Positions 53,906 through 63,800 of a stretch of 64,000 bases of DNA are shown here, piece by piece. The stretch lies in IMG/VR virus record IMGVR_UViG_3300023174_000045, positions 161,081 to 225,080 of that record, one strand, 5' to 3'. The first letter of the stretch is position 1, and every line of letters begins with the position of its first letter. This DNA comes from a virus. Under the pieces are notes generated by a model. The model saw only the letters and a list, made by a program, of their open reading frames with translations. It did not search any database and was not told the origin of the DNA. The position numbers and the translations under genes are program-made.

Positions 53906-54189
53906 CATTCCACTTTCCATGCGTTCATTTGTTCTTGCCAACGTTCGTGTGCTAGAGCAAATAGTTCTGTCACAGTAATTTTTACCGGAGTTTCATACAA
54001 GTCAAGTAAGACAACATCCTTGTCTTGTGCGCAGGCCAGCAGTGTGGTCAGCAAGTCAGGGCCTGCCCTCCACATACCACCAGCATAGGCAAACACCATA
54101 CGTGCTTCGTACTTTTCTTTTAGCACCCGTCTAGCGGCTGCATGATCAAATCGGGCTCGTGCGTGAGCAACCAAGGCTTCAGTATCCAT
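53881..54189 (-). CDS. conserved T4-like phage protein, 102 aa
   Basis: RARFDHAAARRVLKEKYEARM, GGMWRAGPDLL and RWQEQMNAWKVEWDEL are blocks conserved in T4-superfamily phages near tail genes. Helical. First gene of the minus-strand island operon; leaderless from the promoter at 54195-54223. Function not known to me. Confidence 0.75.
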   Translation of the reverse strand: MDTEALVAHARARFDHAAARRVLKEKYEARMVFAYAGGMWRAGPDLLTTLLACAQDKDVVLLDLYETPVKITVTELFALAHERWQEQMNAWKVEWDELSKKR

Positions 54190-54194
54190 AGTGC

Positions 54195-54223
54195 ATTATA
54201 TAGGAAAAGCGGAAAAAAGTAAA
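54195..54223 (-). promoter_or_regulatory. sigma-70 promoter, leaderless start
   Basis: On the minus strand TTTACT (54223-54218), 17 bases, TATAAT (54200-54195), five bases, ATG at 54189. The -35 box overlaps the terminator stem of the structural operon. Confidence 0.65.
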
Positions 54224-54241
54224 GGGGCTGTTGCCCCTTTT
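54214..54241 (-). terminator. terminator of the structural operon
   Basis: AAAAGGGGC-AACA-GCCCCTTT followed by ACTTTTTT on the minus strand; begins three bases after the stop of 54244. Confidence 0.8.
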
Positions 54242-54243
54242 GG

Positions 54244-55194
54244 TTAAGTTGTTGTGGCAGCCACGGTGGGTGTTCCCCAGGTATTGGTGAGTGTGGTTGT
54301 TTCTGGTGGAAAATATGTAACAATGGTACAAGGTGCTGTACCTGGCGTGGCGCCCGATGCGGCTGTACCACCAGTGATTGGATCACTGTCACCGTTTGAC
54401 CACAGTGTGGTAATTGTCAACACGTTTGACGAGGCGCCTTTGGCAATGCTGTGTTGAATAAAGTTTGTAGTGTAGGGCGCAGTATCAGCAAACTGTTTGT
54501 ACACAATGGTAGCAGCAGCACCTGCTGTAAGAGCATCCCAGCCAGTGGCAGTACTCAGTGTAGTAGGTGTACCTGTTCCGCCAACTTTGGTTGTTCCAGT
54601 ATATGCAACACCAGCAATGGTATGACTAGTGGCTGCGCCAGAAATATATATGTCACCGCACAATGTTGTGGACAAGTCATTCCATTCTGGATCTCCAGTG
54701 GCACCAGTTGAACTTTTTGCCACGTCAATTTTGACCAAGCCGCCAGCATTGAAAAAGTTAGTGGCTGCTGTACTGTTTGCCCATGTCACAGTGTTGGTAA
54801 AAGTAATAGTCCAATTTGCACCTGACGTGGCTGCGGTTTTGCTATTGGTACCAGTCCAGGCAGTGTATTGTGAGCCGACAGCATAGGCATTGGCTCGATT
54901 GGAGTAAACGTTGGTAATGTCAGTGTTGACATTGGCCAAAATAGAAATGGTGTTTCCAGTCACTGGAGCAGTTCTTGAAGTAATAGTGGTATTTGTATGG
55001 GTTCCCAATGACGTAAGGGTGTTGACCAGTTGTGACCATTGTGTGGCAGTAACTGTGCCAGTGGATGTCACAGTGGACAGTGCGGTTTGTCCATATGCTG
55101 TGTTCCAAGTTGCATTGATATTGGCACCCACTGTGGTGCTAACAAAACCATTGTAATCTGTTGCTTGGATTAAGCCGCCTGATGAATATGTCAT
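54244..55194 (-). CDS. fibre-like virion protein, 316 aa
   Basis: Thr/Ser/Ala/Gly-rich, beta-repeat sequence with few charges (TSTGTVTATQWSQLVNTL, TNVYSNRANAYAVG). Typical of tail-fibre or appendage proteins of T4-like aquatic phages. Begins MTYSSGGLIQATDYNGFV. Last gene before the operon terminator. Confidence 0.7.
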   Translation of the reverse strand: MTYSSGGLIQATDYNGFVSTTVGANINATWNTAYGQTALSTVTSTGTVTATQWSQLVNTLTSLGTHTNTTITSRTAPVTGNTISILANVNTDITNVYSNRANAYAVGSQYTAWTGTNSKTAATSGANWTITFTNTVTWANSTAATNFFNAGGLVKIDVAKSSTGATGDPEWNDLSTTLCGDIYISGAATSHTIAGVAYTGTTKVGGTGTPTTLSTATGWDALTAGAAATIVYKQFADTAPYTTNFIQHSIAKGASSNVLTITTLWSNGDSDPITGGTAASGATPGTAPCTIVTYFPPETTTLTNTWGTPTVAATTT

Positions 55195-55213
55195 TTCCTG
55201 TTCCCTACGTTAA

Positions 55214-57016
55214 TTATTTGATTGTAACAATCGCTTCAATTGTTCCCAATTCTTCCAAGTGTTTGTCTTCCAATGACCGGCCAATCACATTGAATGCTGT
55301 GGCTTCTCCTGGTTGGGCTGCTCTAGCCACACCCGAACCAGCACTCACAAGTCTATCACCTCTGCGTATGATACCAATGGCTTTGACAGGAACACGGCCA
55401 GTCATTGCAACTGGAGGATGCGTGTCGTCTTCACCGGCTCCGCCATTCATGGTATAGGCTGGTCTTGTACTTATAACGCCAAATACATTTTCACTTAAAT
55501 CTTGTTGAGATCGGGTAATTTCTTTCAAGCCGCCCAATTCTACAACTGTGCCAGGTTCCAATAACTCATCTGCAGCAAAGCGTTCTGCAACGTCGGCGTA
55601 CAAGGCTGTGGTGGCTGTGGCAAACACACGGTTGAAGTAGTTACCGCTAGATCCAATATTGCCCACAGCATTGCTTCCTGTTTTCTGGATGCCGTCCACA
55701 CTGATCTCAGCGTCAAAATATGCAGTAGAAGATGTCAGCACCAAAACATTGGCGGTTCCACCAACTTGGAATGCAATGTTACCGCCTGATGAACCAATGT
55801 TACCTTCAGACGTGCCATTGACAAATTTGGTAACTGATACCGCGGCGCTGAGCCCAGACAACGTTGAACCGTTGCCATAAAAGTAACTGCCTTGGATGTT
55901 ACCGGCGGTGCTGATTGATGTATTTGAAGTACTGCTGGTATTGATTAGTCCTGAGGTGATAAAATTACCACCAGTGATGTTGCCGGTTGTGCTCACAGCA
56001 CCTCCTGCAGGGGGAATCACATTACCAATAAAGTTAGCACCAGTTATATTACCAGTAGCAGAAACTTGTCCACCAGTGAGCAAATTACCGCCTGTGGTAT
56101 TACCTGTGACACTGAGTGTGCTGCCCACTGTGGCTGCATTGGCAATGGCAAATGCACCATTGCCTCCCAATGCAGTTGCCACAGTGTATGTTGTGCCACT
56201 GACATTGGTACGAATAATCAAATTGCCAGTACTCACGGAAGAGGCGATTACACCATCATTTGAGCTTTGACTGATGTTGACCGCATTGGAAGTACCGATG
56301 TAGATACCATTGGCATTGTTCACCTGCAAGCGACCGGTTGTGGCTGTGTTGGCTGTGGCTCGCATGAAGTCAGTGCTGTCCAAGCTGTCCAACAACTGTG
56401 CATTAGTGGCTGATCCTGCAAAAACTGCGCCAGACACTGAAGCACTCAGCGTCACGCCAGGATAAATTGTGGGGAAAGCCGCAAGCAGTGCAGCCTCAGG
56501 GGTAAAACTTGCGCCGTCGTACACAATGGCCACTCGCACATTGTTTACATACAAGCTGGTGATATAACGTGTGGCCCCAACATTGTTTAAAATTGTTTCA
56601 GGAATAGCGCCCGACGTGCCTTGTGCGCTGGTGTACCCTGGGCCAACCACTAGGAAGGCAGCTCCAGTGTAAACTTTTAATTGTTGATTTGTGGTGTCAT
56701 ACCATAAATCACCAGTGACGTTGCTGGAAGGCTGAGTAGAAGATGCTGTGGCTGCGCTAATTGTTTTAAAAATTGACCCATTATAGACTTTGAGCAAGTT
56801 GTTGGTTTTATCCCACCAAAGTTGTCCAGTCAACGGTGCTGATGGTGCTGTGGTGTTTGATCCATTTTCCAACAAGTGTATAAAGTTTTCATCCAAAAAC
56901 TCGCCGTAGCCAGCGTAGTTTTTACCCACCAAGATCATTGAACTTGATGTGTTGATTGTGCCGTCTGAAATAGTTGCAAAAACTGTTCCGTCGGTTAGAT
57001 TGATTGTATATGCCAT
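55214..57016 (-). CDS. tail-fibre-like structural protein, 600 aa
   Basis: N-terminal repeats GQLWWDKTNNLLKVYNGS and GDLWYDTTNQQLKVYTG, a long Ser/Thr/Gly/Asn fibre region with repeated TGNITGGNF, and a C-terminal ALYADVAERF..ELLEPGTVVELGG..EIT domain seen at the end of many phage fibre proteins (chaperone/peptidase-like). Probable host-contact appendage. Confidence 0.75.
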   Translation of the reverse strand: MAYTINLTDGTVFATISDGTINTSSSMILVGKNYAGYGEFLDENFIHLLENGSNTTAPSAPLTGQLWWDKTNNLLKVYNGSIFKTISAATASSTQPSSNVTGDLWYDTTNQQLKVYTGAAFLVVGPGYTSAQGTSGAIPETILNNVGATRYITSLYVNNVRVAIVYDGASFTPEAALLAAFPTIYPGVTLSASVSGAVFAGSATNAQLLDSLDSTDFMRATANTATTGRLQVNNANGIYIGTSNAVNISQSSNDGVIASSVSTGNLIIRTNVSGTTYTVATALGGNGAFAIANAATVGSTLSVTGNTTGGNLLTGGQVSATGNITGANFIGNVIPPAGGAVSTTGNITGGNFITSGLINTSSTSNTSISTAGNIQGSYFYGNGSTLSGLSAAVSVTKFVNGTSEGNIGSSGGNIAFQVGGTANVLVLTSSTAYFDAEISVDGIQKTGSNAVGNIGSSGNYFNRVFATATTALYADVAERFAADELLEPGTVVELGGLKEITRSQQDLSENVFGVISTRPAYTMNGGAGEDDTHPPVAMTGRVPVKAIGIIRRGDRLVSAGSGVARAAQPGEATAFNVIGRSLEDKHLEELGTIEAIVTIK

Positions 57017-57044
57017 GTCAGTTACCTGTTCCTAGTTTCTATAT

Positions 57045-57650
57045 TTATACAGCATTTATGTTGCTCAGCGTCTGTATACGCAGGGTGTAGTCAATTTGAA
57101 TCTGTCTATTCAAACTCTTTTGTACTGGGTGAAAAATCACATGTGTAATTAGACGTAAATTGTCAGCTGATCCATTCCATGTTTTTAACCCAAGCTCATC
57201 AAACACAAATTCACCGTTGAAGTTGGTTGAATTATCAAACGCTTGTTGTTCGGGTGGTTCACCGTAATCCAACAAACAAGTCACAAGAATATCGCTGTAA
57301 ACGTTGCCGCTGACATGCAATGGAGTCATTTTGTTGTTTTCGGGATCTGTGTCGGCAGCTGAATTGTCATCCACTACTTTAGCGTAAGTTTGGTTGTACA
57401 AGTCAGCATTTTGACCTGTGGTATTTGGGGGCAAATATGTGATAACACCTGTGGGGTCTACACTACTACCTCCGTTGCCAAATGCCATTTCATAGATATA
57501 GCCAGTGTTGCGATCGCTCAGCGTTTGAGCCATGGCCAAACTGATATTTTCATAGTGAATTGCATTCTTTTTATCCACAAGGACTTCGCCCGTAACAGGG
57601 TCATGTATTTTGACAAACCCTTCAATTTTACACAGTCCGGGCTGAATCAT
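57045..57650 (-). CDS. virion structural protein, 201 aa
   Basis: FGNGGSSVDPTGVITYLPP, FDELGLKTW and a beta-rich end (QIQIDYTLRIQT). This pattern is usual for baseplate/fibre-associated proteins of T4-like aquatic phages. ATGA overlap with the 50-aa gene upstream. Confidence 0.65.
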   Translation of the reverse strand: MIQPGLCKIEGFVKIHDPVTGEVLVDKKNAIHYENISLAMAQTLSDRNTGYIYEMAFGNGGSSVDPTGVITYLPPNTTGQNADLYNQTYAKVVDDNSAADTDPENNKMTPLHVSGNVYSDILVTCLLDYGEPPEQQAFDNSTNFNGEFVFDELGLKTWNGSADNLRLITHVIFHPVQKSLNRQIQIDYTLRIQTLSNINAV

Positions 57651-57799
57651 GCTCGACCCTCCACATAAGTTTTTTGTGTTTTTGGATCAAAAATTCGCAT
57701 GTGAGCTTGAACGCTGATGCTGCCAGTTTCGTTGGGGCGGCGTGACGGCGTTGTTTTTTGCGGTGTGTCTGTTGACTGTTTTGGTGCTGTATTTGACAT
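57647..57799 (-). CDS. small virion-associated protein, 50 aa
   Basis: MSNTAPKQSTDTPQKTTPSR disordered start, then ISVQAHMRIFDPKTQKTYVE and GRA. The IRIFDPxT...VEGRA end recurs in T4-like phages just before the same structural gene as here. ATG at 57799; overlap ATGA with 57045-57650. Confidence 0.65.
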   Translation of the reverse strand: MSNTAPKQSTDTPQKTTPSRRPNETGSISVQAHMRIFDPKTQKTYVEGRA

Positions 57800-57818
57800 G
57801 GTCTTTTATTTATCCGTG

Positions 57819-60800
57819 TTATCTGTTGCACAAAAACCTTGCGGCCGCTGTGTCAGTTTCTTGCAATGCAACACCATTGCTTGCGGTAGTTGCGCCTGGC
57901 TCGTACCAGCTCAATGCACGACGTTGTAAAATGGTAACTTCGCTGCCTGCAGCTGGTGGTAGCAATGGACTCACCGGGTCATTGTCAACAATAAATTCTA
58001 TTGCCAATGGTCCAAAATCTGTCACAATGTAACGGTATTGTGACGTGGCTTGTGTTTGACTGTAATTGTATTGGCGTTGCCCGCCCACATAAACCTCAAT
58101 GCTTTCTGTGTATATTGAACTGCTGTCACCAAAGTCTGAAATGTTGATGCTGGGTGCATAGTACAGTGTGGTCGAGCCGTCGGCCAATGTGCTGTCACTC
58201 ACAATGTAATCTTGATAAGTTGAACTCAACAAGTTGCCACGACCAATGTCATACACTGCTTCATCTGTATAGTGACCGTCGGCAGCAGTGCCTGCTGTGC
58301 CGCGCATGAGTCCAGAAACTGTGTTGGCCACAATGTCTCGCTCTCTGTACATGATGCGTTCTCCGCCAATTGTGATCAATCCAAACACACCGCCAGGCAA
58401 GTCTGGTTCGCTGAGTGCGGCAGCATTTTTAACGTAGATGATGTCGGCCGTAGCCGAAAGATCTTGCACCAGCACTGTGGTAGTTTCTGGGGTCATTCTG
58501 TATGTGGCCTGCACTCCACGCATGTCTTGGAATATTCTAAATTCTGCTGCATCGGGCACTATGCTGTCGGTAAATTCAGTTACCACCAACTGTTGACTGT
58601 TGTTTATTGTGCCCGACGCCAAAATCAAATATTGCCCAGACACAGTAAAATCTCGTCCGTCGACCAATCTGACACCATCCAAATTGACCCATAAACGACT
58701 GCCTACGACGTTGTCTCTCAACAAATCAAACTCATTGCTGGATATTGTGGTTCCTGTTTGGAAATCAAATTCGCCAGGCAGTGGCTCAAATGGATTGTTC
58801 AATGTGGGACTGTCATAGTCTGTGGTATCGTATGCTTGAACAATCTCTGAGCCTGAAATTACCACAGGACCTTGGAAAGTCAAGGTGCAGATATTTTGTT
58901 GTCCGGTGTTGTTCCAGGTAATAACTTCAATCACATCGCCTATGTTCAACAAAGGTACAATTTGTAATTTGTTGGTAAAGGCTGGCGCCGAAGGATCATA
59001 TGCAAAGTTTGTCCAGGCCAGGGTCGAAACTGCAATCAAAATTTGATCGCCAGATTCTGGCGGAGTATCAAACACCACCTGGCGGCCTGGTGTATTGGTG
59101 CCAGTCCAATTGGTCACACTATAAGTTCCAGTTTGGGCGCCAAACGATTGTTTCTGCAACACATTGTTTACCCAAACTTGTATATCATAAGGAGCGTCAA
59201 TGGTAGATTGCAAAAAGCTGGTGCCTAATCTTTGTGGCAATCCAAAGCTGGCTGTGGTGCCATCGCCAATCCATTCTATGTCTGTTGGGCCAACTATTCT
59301 TAGGCCATTGACGTTGACAATCATATTGGCAGGATTAGTTCCTGATGGCACTGCCGACAACATAACTGATCCATTGGTTCTGATAGTGTCATCAACTACA
59401 AATGTTTCAGTTACTGGAGTACTCCAGGATCTATAATCTGTCGGAACAAATTTTGCAACAAGTTCCCCAGTCCATACAGCTTGATCATCAATCAATGCAA
59501 CCGGGGTTGATCCATCTTCAGTTATGGTAATTGAATTGGCAGCAGCATTGATGGTCAATACCTGGTAATCAGTTTGCGTTTGCACACCGCCCAGACTGTA
59601 TCCTGAGAATGTGACTGTTTGTCCCAGAGACAATGACGAAACTGAGCTGGTCAATACAACAGCATTGCCTGATTCAGTTGTCTCACTTACTGCAATACTG
59701 GTAGCATCACCAAGCACCAAAATTGCTATGCCGTCTGTGGCAGTCAATGTGTCTGGTATTGTTACCAAAGTACGTTGTGTCGGAATAAACGGCAACCAAT
59801 AGTTGGTATTGGTCAACTGGATTCCTGGGATCACAGTTTGTATGGCTCGATAATATGTGCCTGTGGGACTGCCAGTCATGGATCCTGTGGCTGTGAGCAA
59901 TGTGGTTGGTGTTGTTGCTCCGGCCTCAGTGCTGATAAAGAACTGTGTGCCATTGGCAATGGCCTGTACATAATATTCTTGTTCGGCTACAATACCGCCA
60001 AATCCTGTGCCAGAAAACACAATAGGTTGTCCTACAATCAATGCTGATGCATTGTTGCAAGTCACTGAGTTGTAAACTCCATCCGTGTTGGTAATTGTAA
60101 TCTCATTGTCATTGAACACAATGTCAAGGCTTTGATAAGTGTTGTTTAAATTCCAAGGGATACTTGCTGTGTATGGTCTTAGTTCAGGAGTTGACGCTGG
60201 AGATCCATTTACAAACACGTATGTTTGAACCATTTGTGCATAACTCACTGGTACCAGCAATGTATTGTCATCTGCTATGACATCTGCACCAACAAAATTT
60301 CCTCTGTACAATTGACTGCCACCGCCAATTTCATACACATCAATGTTGATCAATTCCCCATCAGCAACGTTAGAAATAATGGTAATGGTTTGATCTGCCC
60401 AGTTAGCAGTGTAATTAATGTCTTCACTCAGTACGCGACCAGTGGTCAAATTGGTCACAACAATCTGATAAGCATTTTGAACTACATCAGCCCAGCTATA
60501 GGTATCAGTAACTGCTGGGGTATATGTGTAACGAACAGTACTGACCTGGAACCCGTGCCCGTCAAACGTCCAGTCCGATCCTGGCCGTGTGTAAATGCGC
60601 ATGTCCATGGTATCGTACTCTGCACCATTGACCAGCTCTTCAGGTGCGTGTCCTTCATAAGGGCCAACAAATTCTCCACCATCAACATTGATGTCTGAAT
60701 ATCTAGTCCCAAGATAAATGTCAGCAAATTCGCTTTGATAATCAGCATCCAATCGACGATTGTCAAGGAAGTACTCGCCCCAAACTTGCACACCTGGATA

Positions 60801-63800
60801 ATCAACGCCATCTACCAGCAATGGCAATTCTAATCCCGGTGAATTTACACCTGGCACATACAAGCCCATGGTACGATCAACACCAGACAATCCAGTGTGT
60901 TGATCACTGCCTGGATAAGCATAAGTTGCGGCGTTGACTAGTTGCCAATTTTCCAAATCAAATGTGGGTCCTACCACAGCCGAGCTGCCATCAGCATTGG
61001 CTGCTGACCACACTCGATCGTCATAACGCACTAAGGTTCCATTTTCATAAGTGCCGTTGGAACTCCAGGTTTGCACGGCTGTTTGATACTGATATCGATC
61101 GTATCTGATTACAGTACGGAATTGACGCACAACATCGTTGGTCATTCGAGGATATGCTGCGGCGCCTGATCCATTGCCACCTTCAAATGTCACTGTGGGA
61201 GTAGATCTATATCCTGAGCCTGAAGTTGTAACGTTGATGGCAACAACTTGTCCGGCACCATTTAATACTGCTGTGGCTTCAGCGGCTTGTGTTGGAGCTG
61301 GGTCATTGGGGTTGGCAGTGATAATCACCAACGGAGGAGCACTGTATCCTGAACCTGTTTCAACTATGACTACGGAATCCACTGCCAACAAATAATTGTT
61401 GTACCATTGGCTGTAAGGCCAATCTGCCCACACAGTAGAATTTGACGGCAGATCACTGAGGTTGTTGGTTTCACTGTTGAATGCAGTGCTGTGATCATAG
61501 GGCAACAGTATTGGGCTGGTAAATTGTGGTATTTCCAATGTAGTGTTATAGTATGCCGGCAAATCAAAGTCAGTCATGTCTCCAAAAAACTCGTCAGCCC
61601 CGTTGTAACGCAGGTTAAATTCGCGGATAGACACATGATAAGGTTTGACTTCTTGAATGTAGTCTAGCACAAATTCTTGGTTGTCTCGGCTGTAATTTTG
61701 GAATGGCAACAGCGCACGAATTCTGTGCTCAACATCAATCAATGAAGTTTTTACCAGCCATTCAGGAGCGCCAAATTCGCTGAGCACAAAATTAAACATC
61801 AATGTCAATGCACGATTGCGTTCGATCAACAACTCATCGATGAACAATTCTTCATTGATGGCCTGAATAATTTTTCGTGTTTCAATCACAGGTTCTTGGT
61901 CAAAATACTGAGCATCAAATACTTCAACGTCAAATCCAAATCTTCCTAATGCATAGTCCCATAATTCAGCTGAAAATTCTATGGTACCGTCTTGCAGGCC
62001 CACACGATCCCATCCAGTGACAGTGCGTATATAAATTTCAAATTTTCCTTGGCCATTGGCTGTGACTTTTACACTGCTGCCTACTGCCACGTTTAACGTG
62101 GACAATGAAGCAAAATTAGGAACTTCAGCAATGATTTTTGCACTGCTGTTGTAACCAGGTAGGTACCAGTTGATATAACTCCAATACTGGCGTGTGTCAT
62201 AATTTTGCACACGATATAATTGCAGTTCTCTAACAGTTCCAATGGACTGGATAGTTTCTATCACTTGATAAATTGTCCACAGTCCACGATTTCTAGAGTC
62301 TGTTGCTACCAAATACTTGTAACCCAATGGTACTTCGTCAATCTTTTGAAATCCTAAAATTTCCAAGTTAGCCACACGTTTGTTCCAGTTAACAGTTGTG
62401 ACACCATCAACTGTGGTTGTAGCACTGGGTTCAAGTTCGCGACTGTTCAACAGTACAAACGTACGATTTTCTGATATGGTGAATTGAGCCAAAACAGTAT
62501 TGGCACGAACCAGATAATTTTTCAATGCAGCAAATCTGTCCACAAACATACTTTGTCTTGGACGGAATTGCACACCGTATCTTTCAGCTGGGCCAAGGTT
62601 TACGTCTGGCACGAGATTGCCGGCTGTGTCTACACCGCAAAAACTGTCTTGTAGTTTGCGATACAAATTGTTGCTGAGCCAGGCGTCTGCTTTGTCTTGT
62701 GCAATTAATTCGTATTCAACGTGAACGTTATCATTGTTGAATTCTTTATCAAATTCAATGCTGATAACAGTGTCTTCAGCTTCTATGTAATCAGTTGCAT
62801 TGTATAATGCAATGGTGCTGGCGTTGATCGGAGCAATATAAGTTATACCACTGGCTCTGGGATTTTCAATGTAATTGGCCACTGTGCTAACAGGCAATGT
62901 TTTGCCTTTTTGTGTGGCTGTTGCAGTTATACCTCGCACCCAGAAATAATATTCAGTGTTGAAAATTCCAGATTGGCTCAACACAGTGTTCACTACATAA
63001 CTGGCTGTATCATATGGTATGCCTTCGCCAGCATAAGCCACAGGGGGAACAGAGCTGACTACCCATTGATACACATCTACTGTGCTGCCTGGGAACACTT
63101 GTCCCCAACGACGACTTGCATACACAATATCATCTTGGCCAGGGTCAATGAATCTCACTGTGCTAGTATCCCACCATGTCTCACCCACATAACCTGCGCC
63201 CCAGGTTGTGCCGCGAATATTTACAGGACCTACATTGTAACTGGCTGGGTCAATTGCGCCAATATAGTCTATGTTTTGACGTGCGGCGCCCAATATCTTG
63301 CCTTGCAATGGATTGAAGAAATCATAATATTGTGTCACGGCCGAAGTTATGCGATCATAACTGTACACTGAATTCAACAGTCTAATGTCGACCACAGGCT
63401 GCTGAACTCTCAGCGCAGTCCATGCAGGCACTCGATCAGGATTAACACTAACAAACACTCTGCCATAATTGGCGCTAAGGGTGCTGTCTCCAAATTCGTT
63501 GCCTGGTGCTCCAGTAAACAACACGCCATCAGTGTAGCTCACAGCAGTTCCATATCGATCGTATGATGCTATATCTGGACTGCTGATCTGTTGGCCAAAC
63601 ACAAATTTGTCAGGGTTTGTCACAGAGGAACTTGAACTTGACAATAAATCGTAAGTGTATACTGCACCACTTTGTATGGTCTGATCAAAGAAATCAGTGG
63701 CACCTTCGTCAAAGTCAGTTTCTATTGTGTTGCCATCAGTATCAGTGGTAAGGTCAAACACTGTGATCAAATATAACGTGCCTCGTGGTGAACCTACCAC

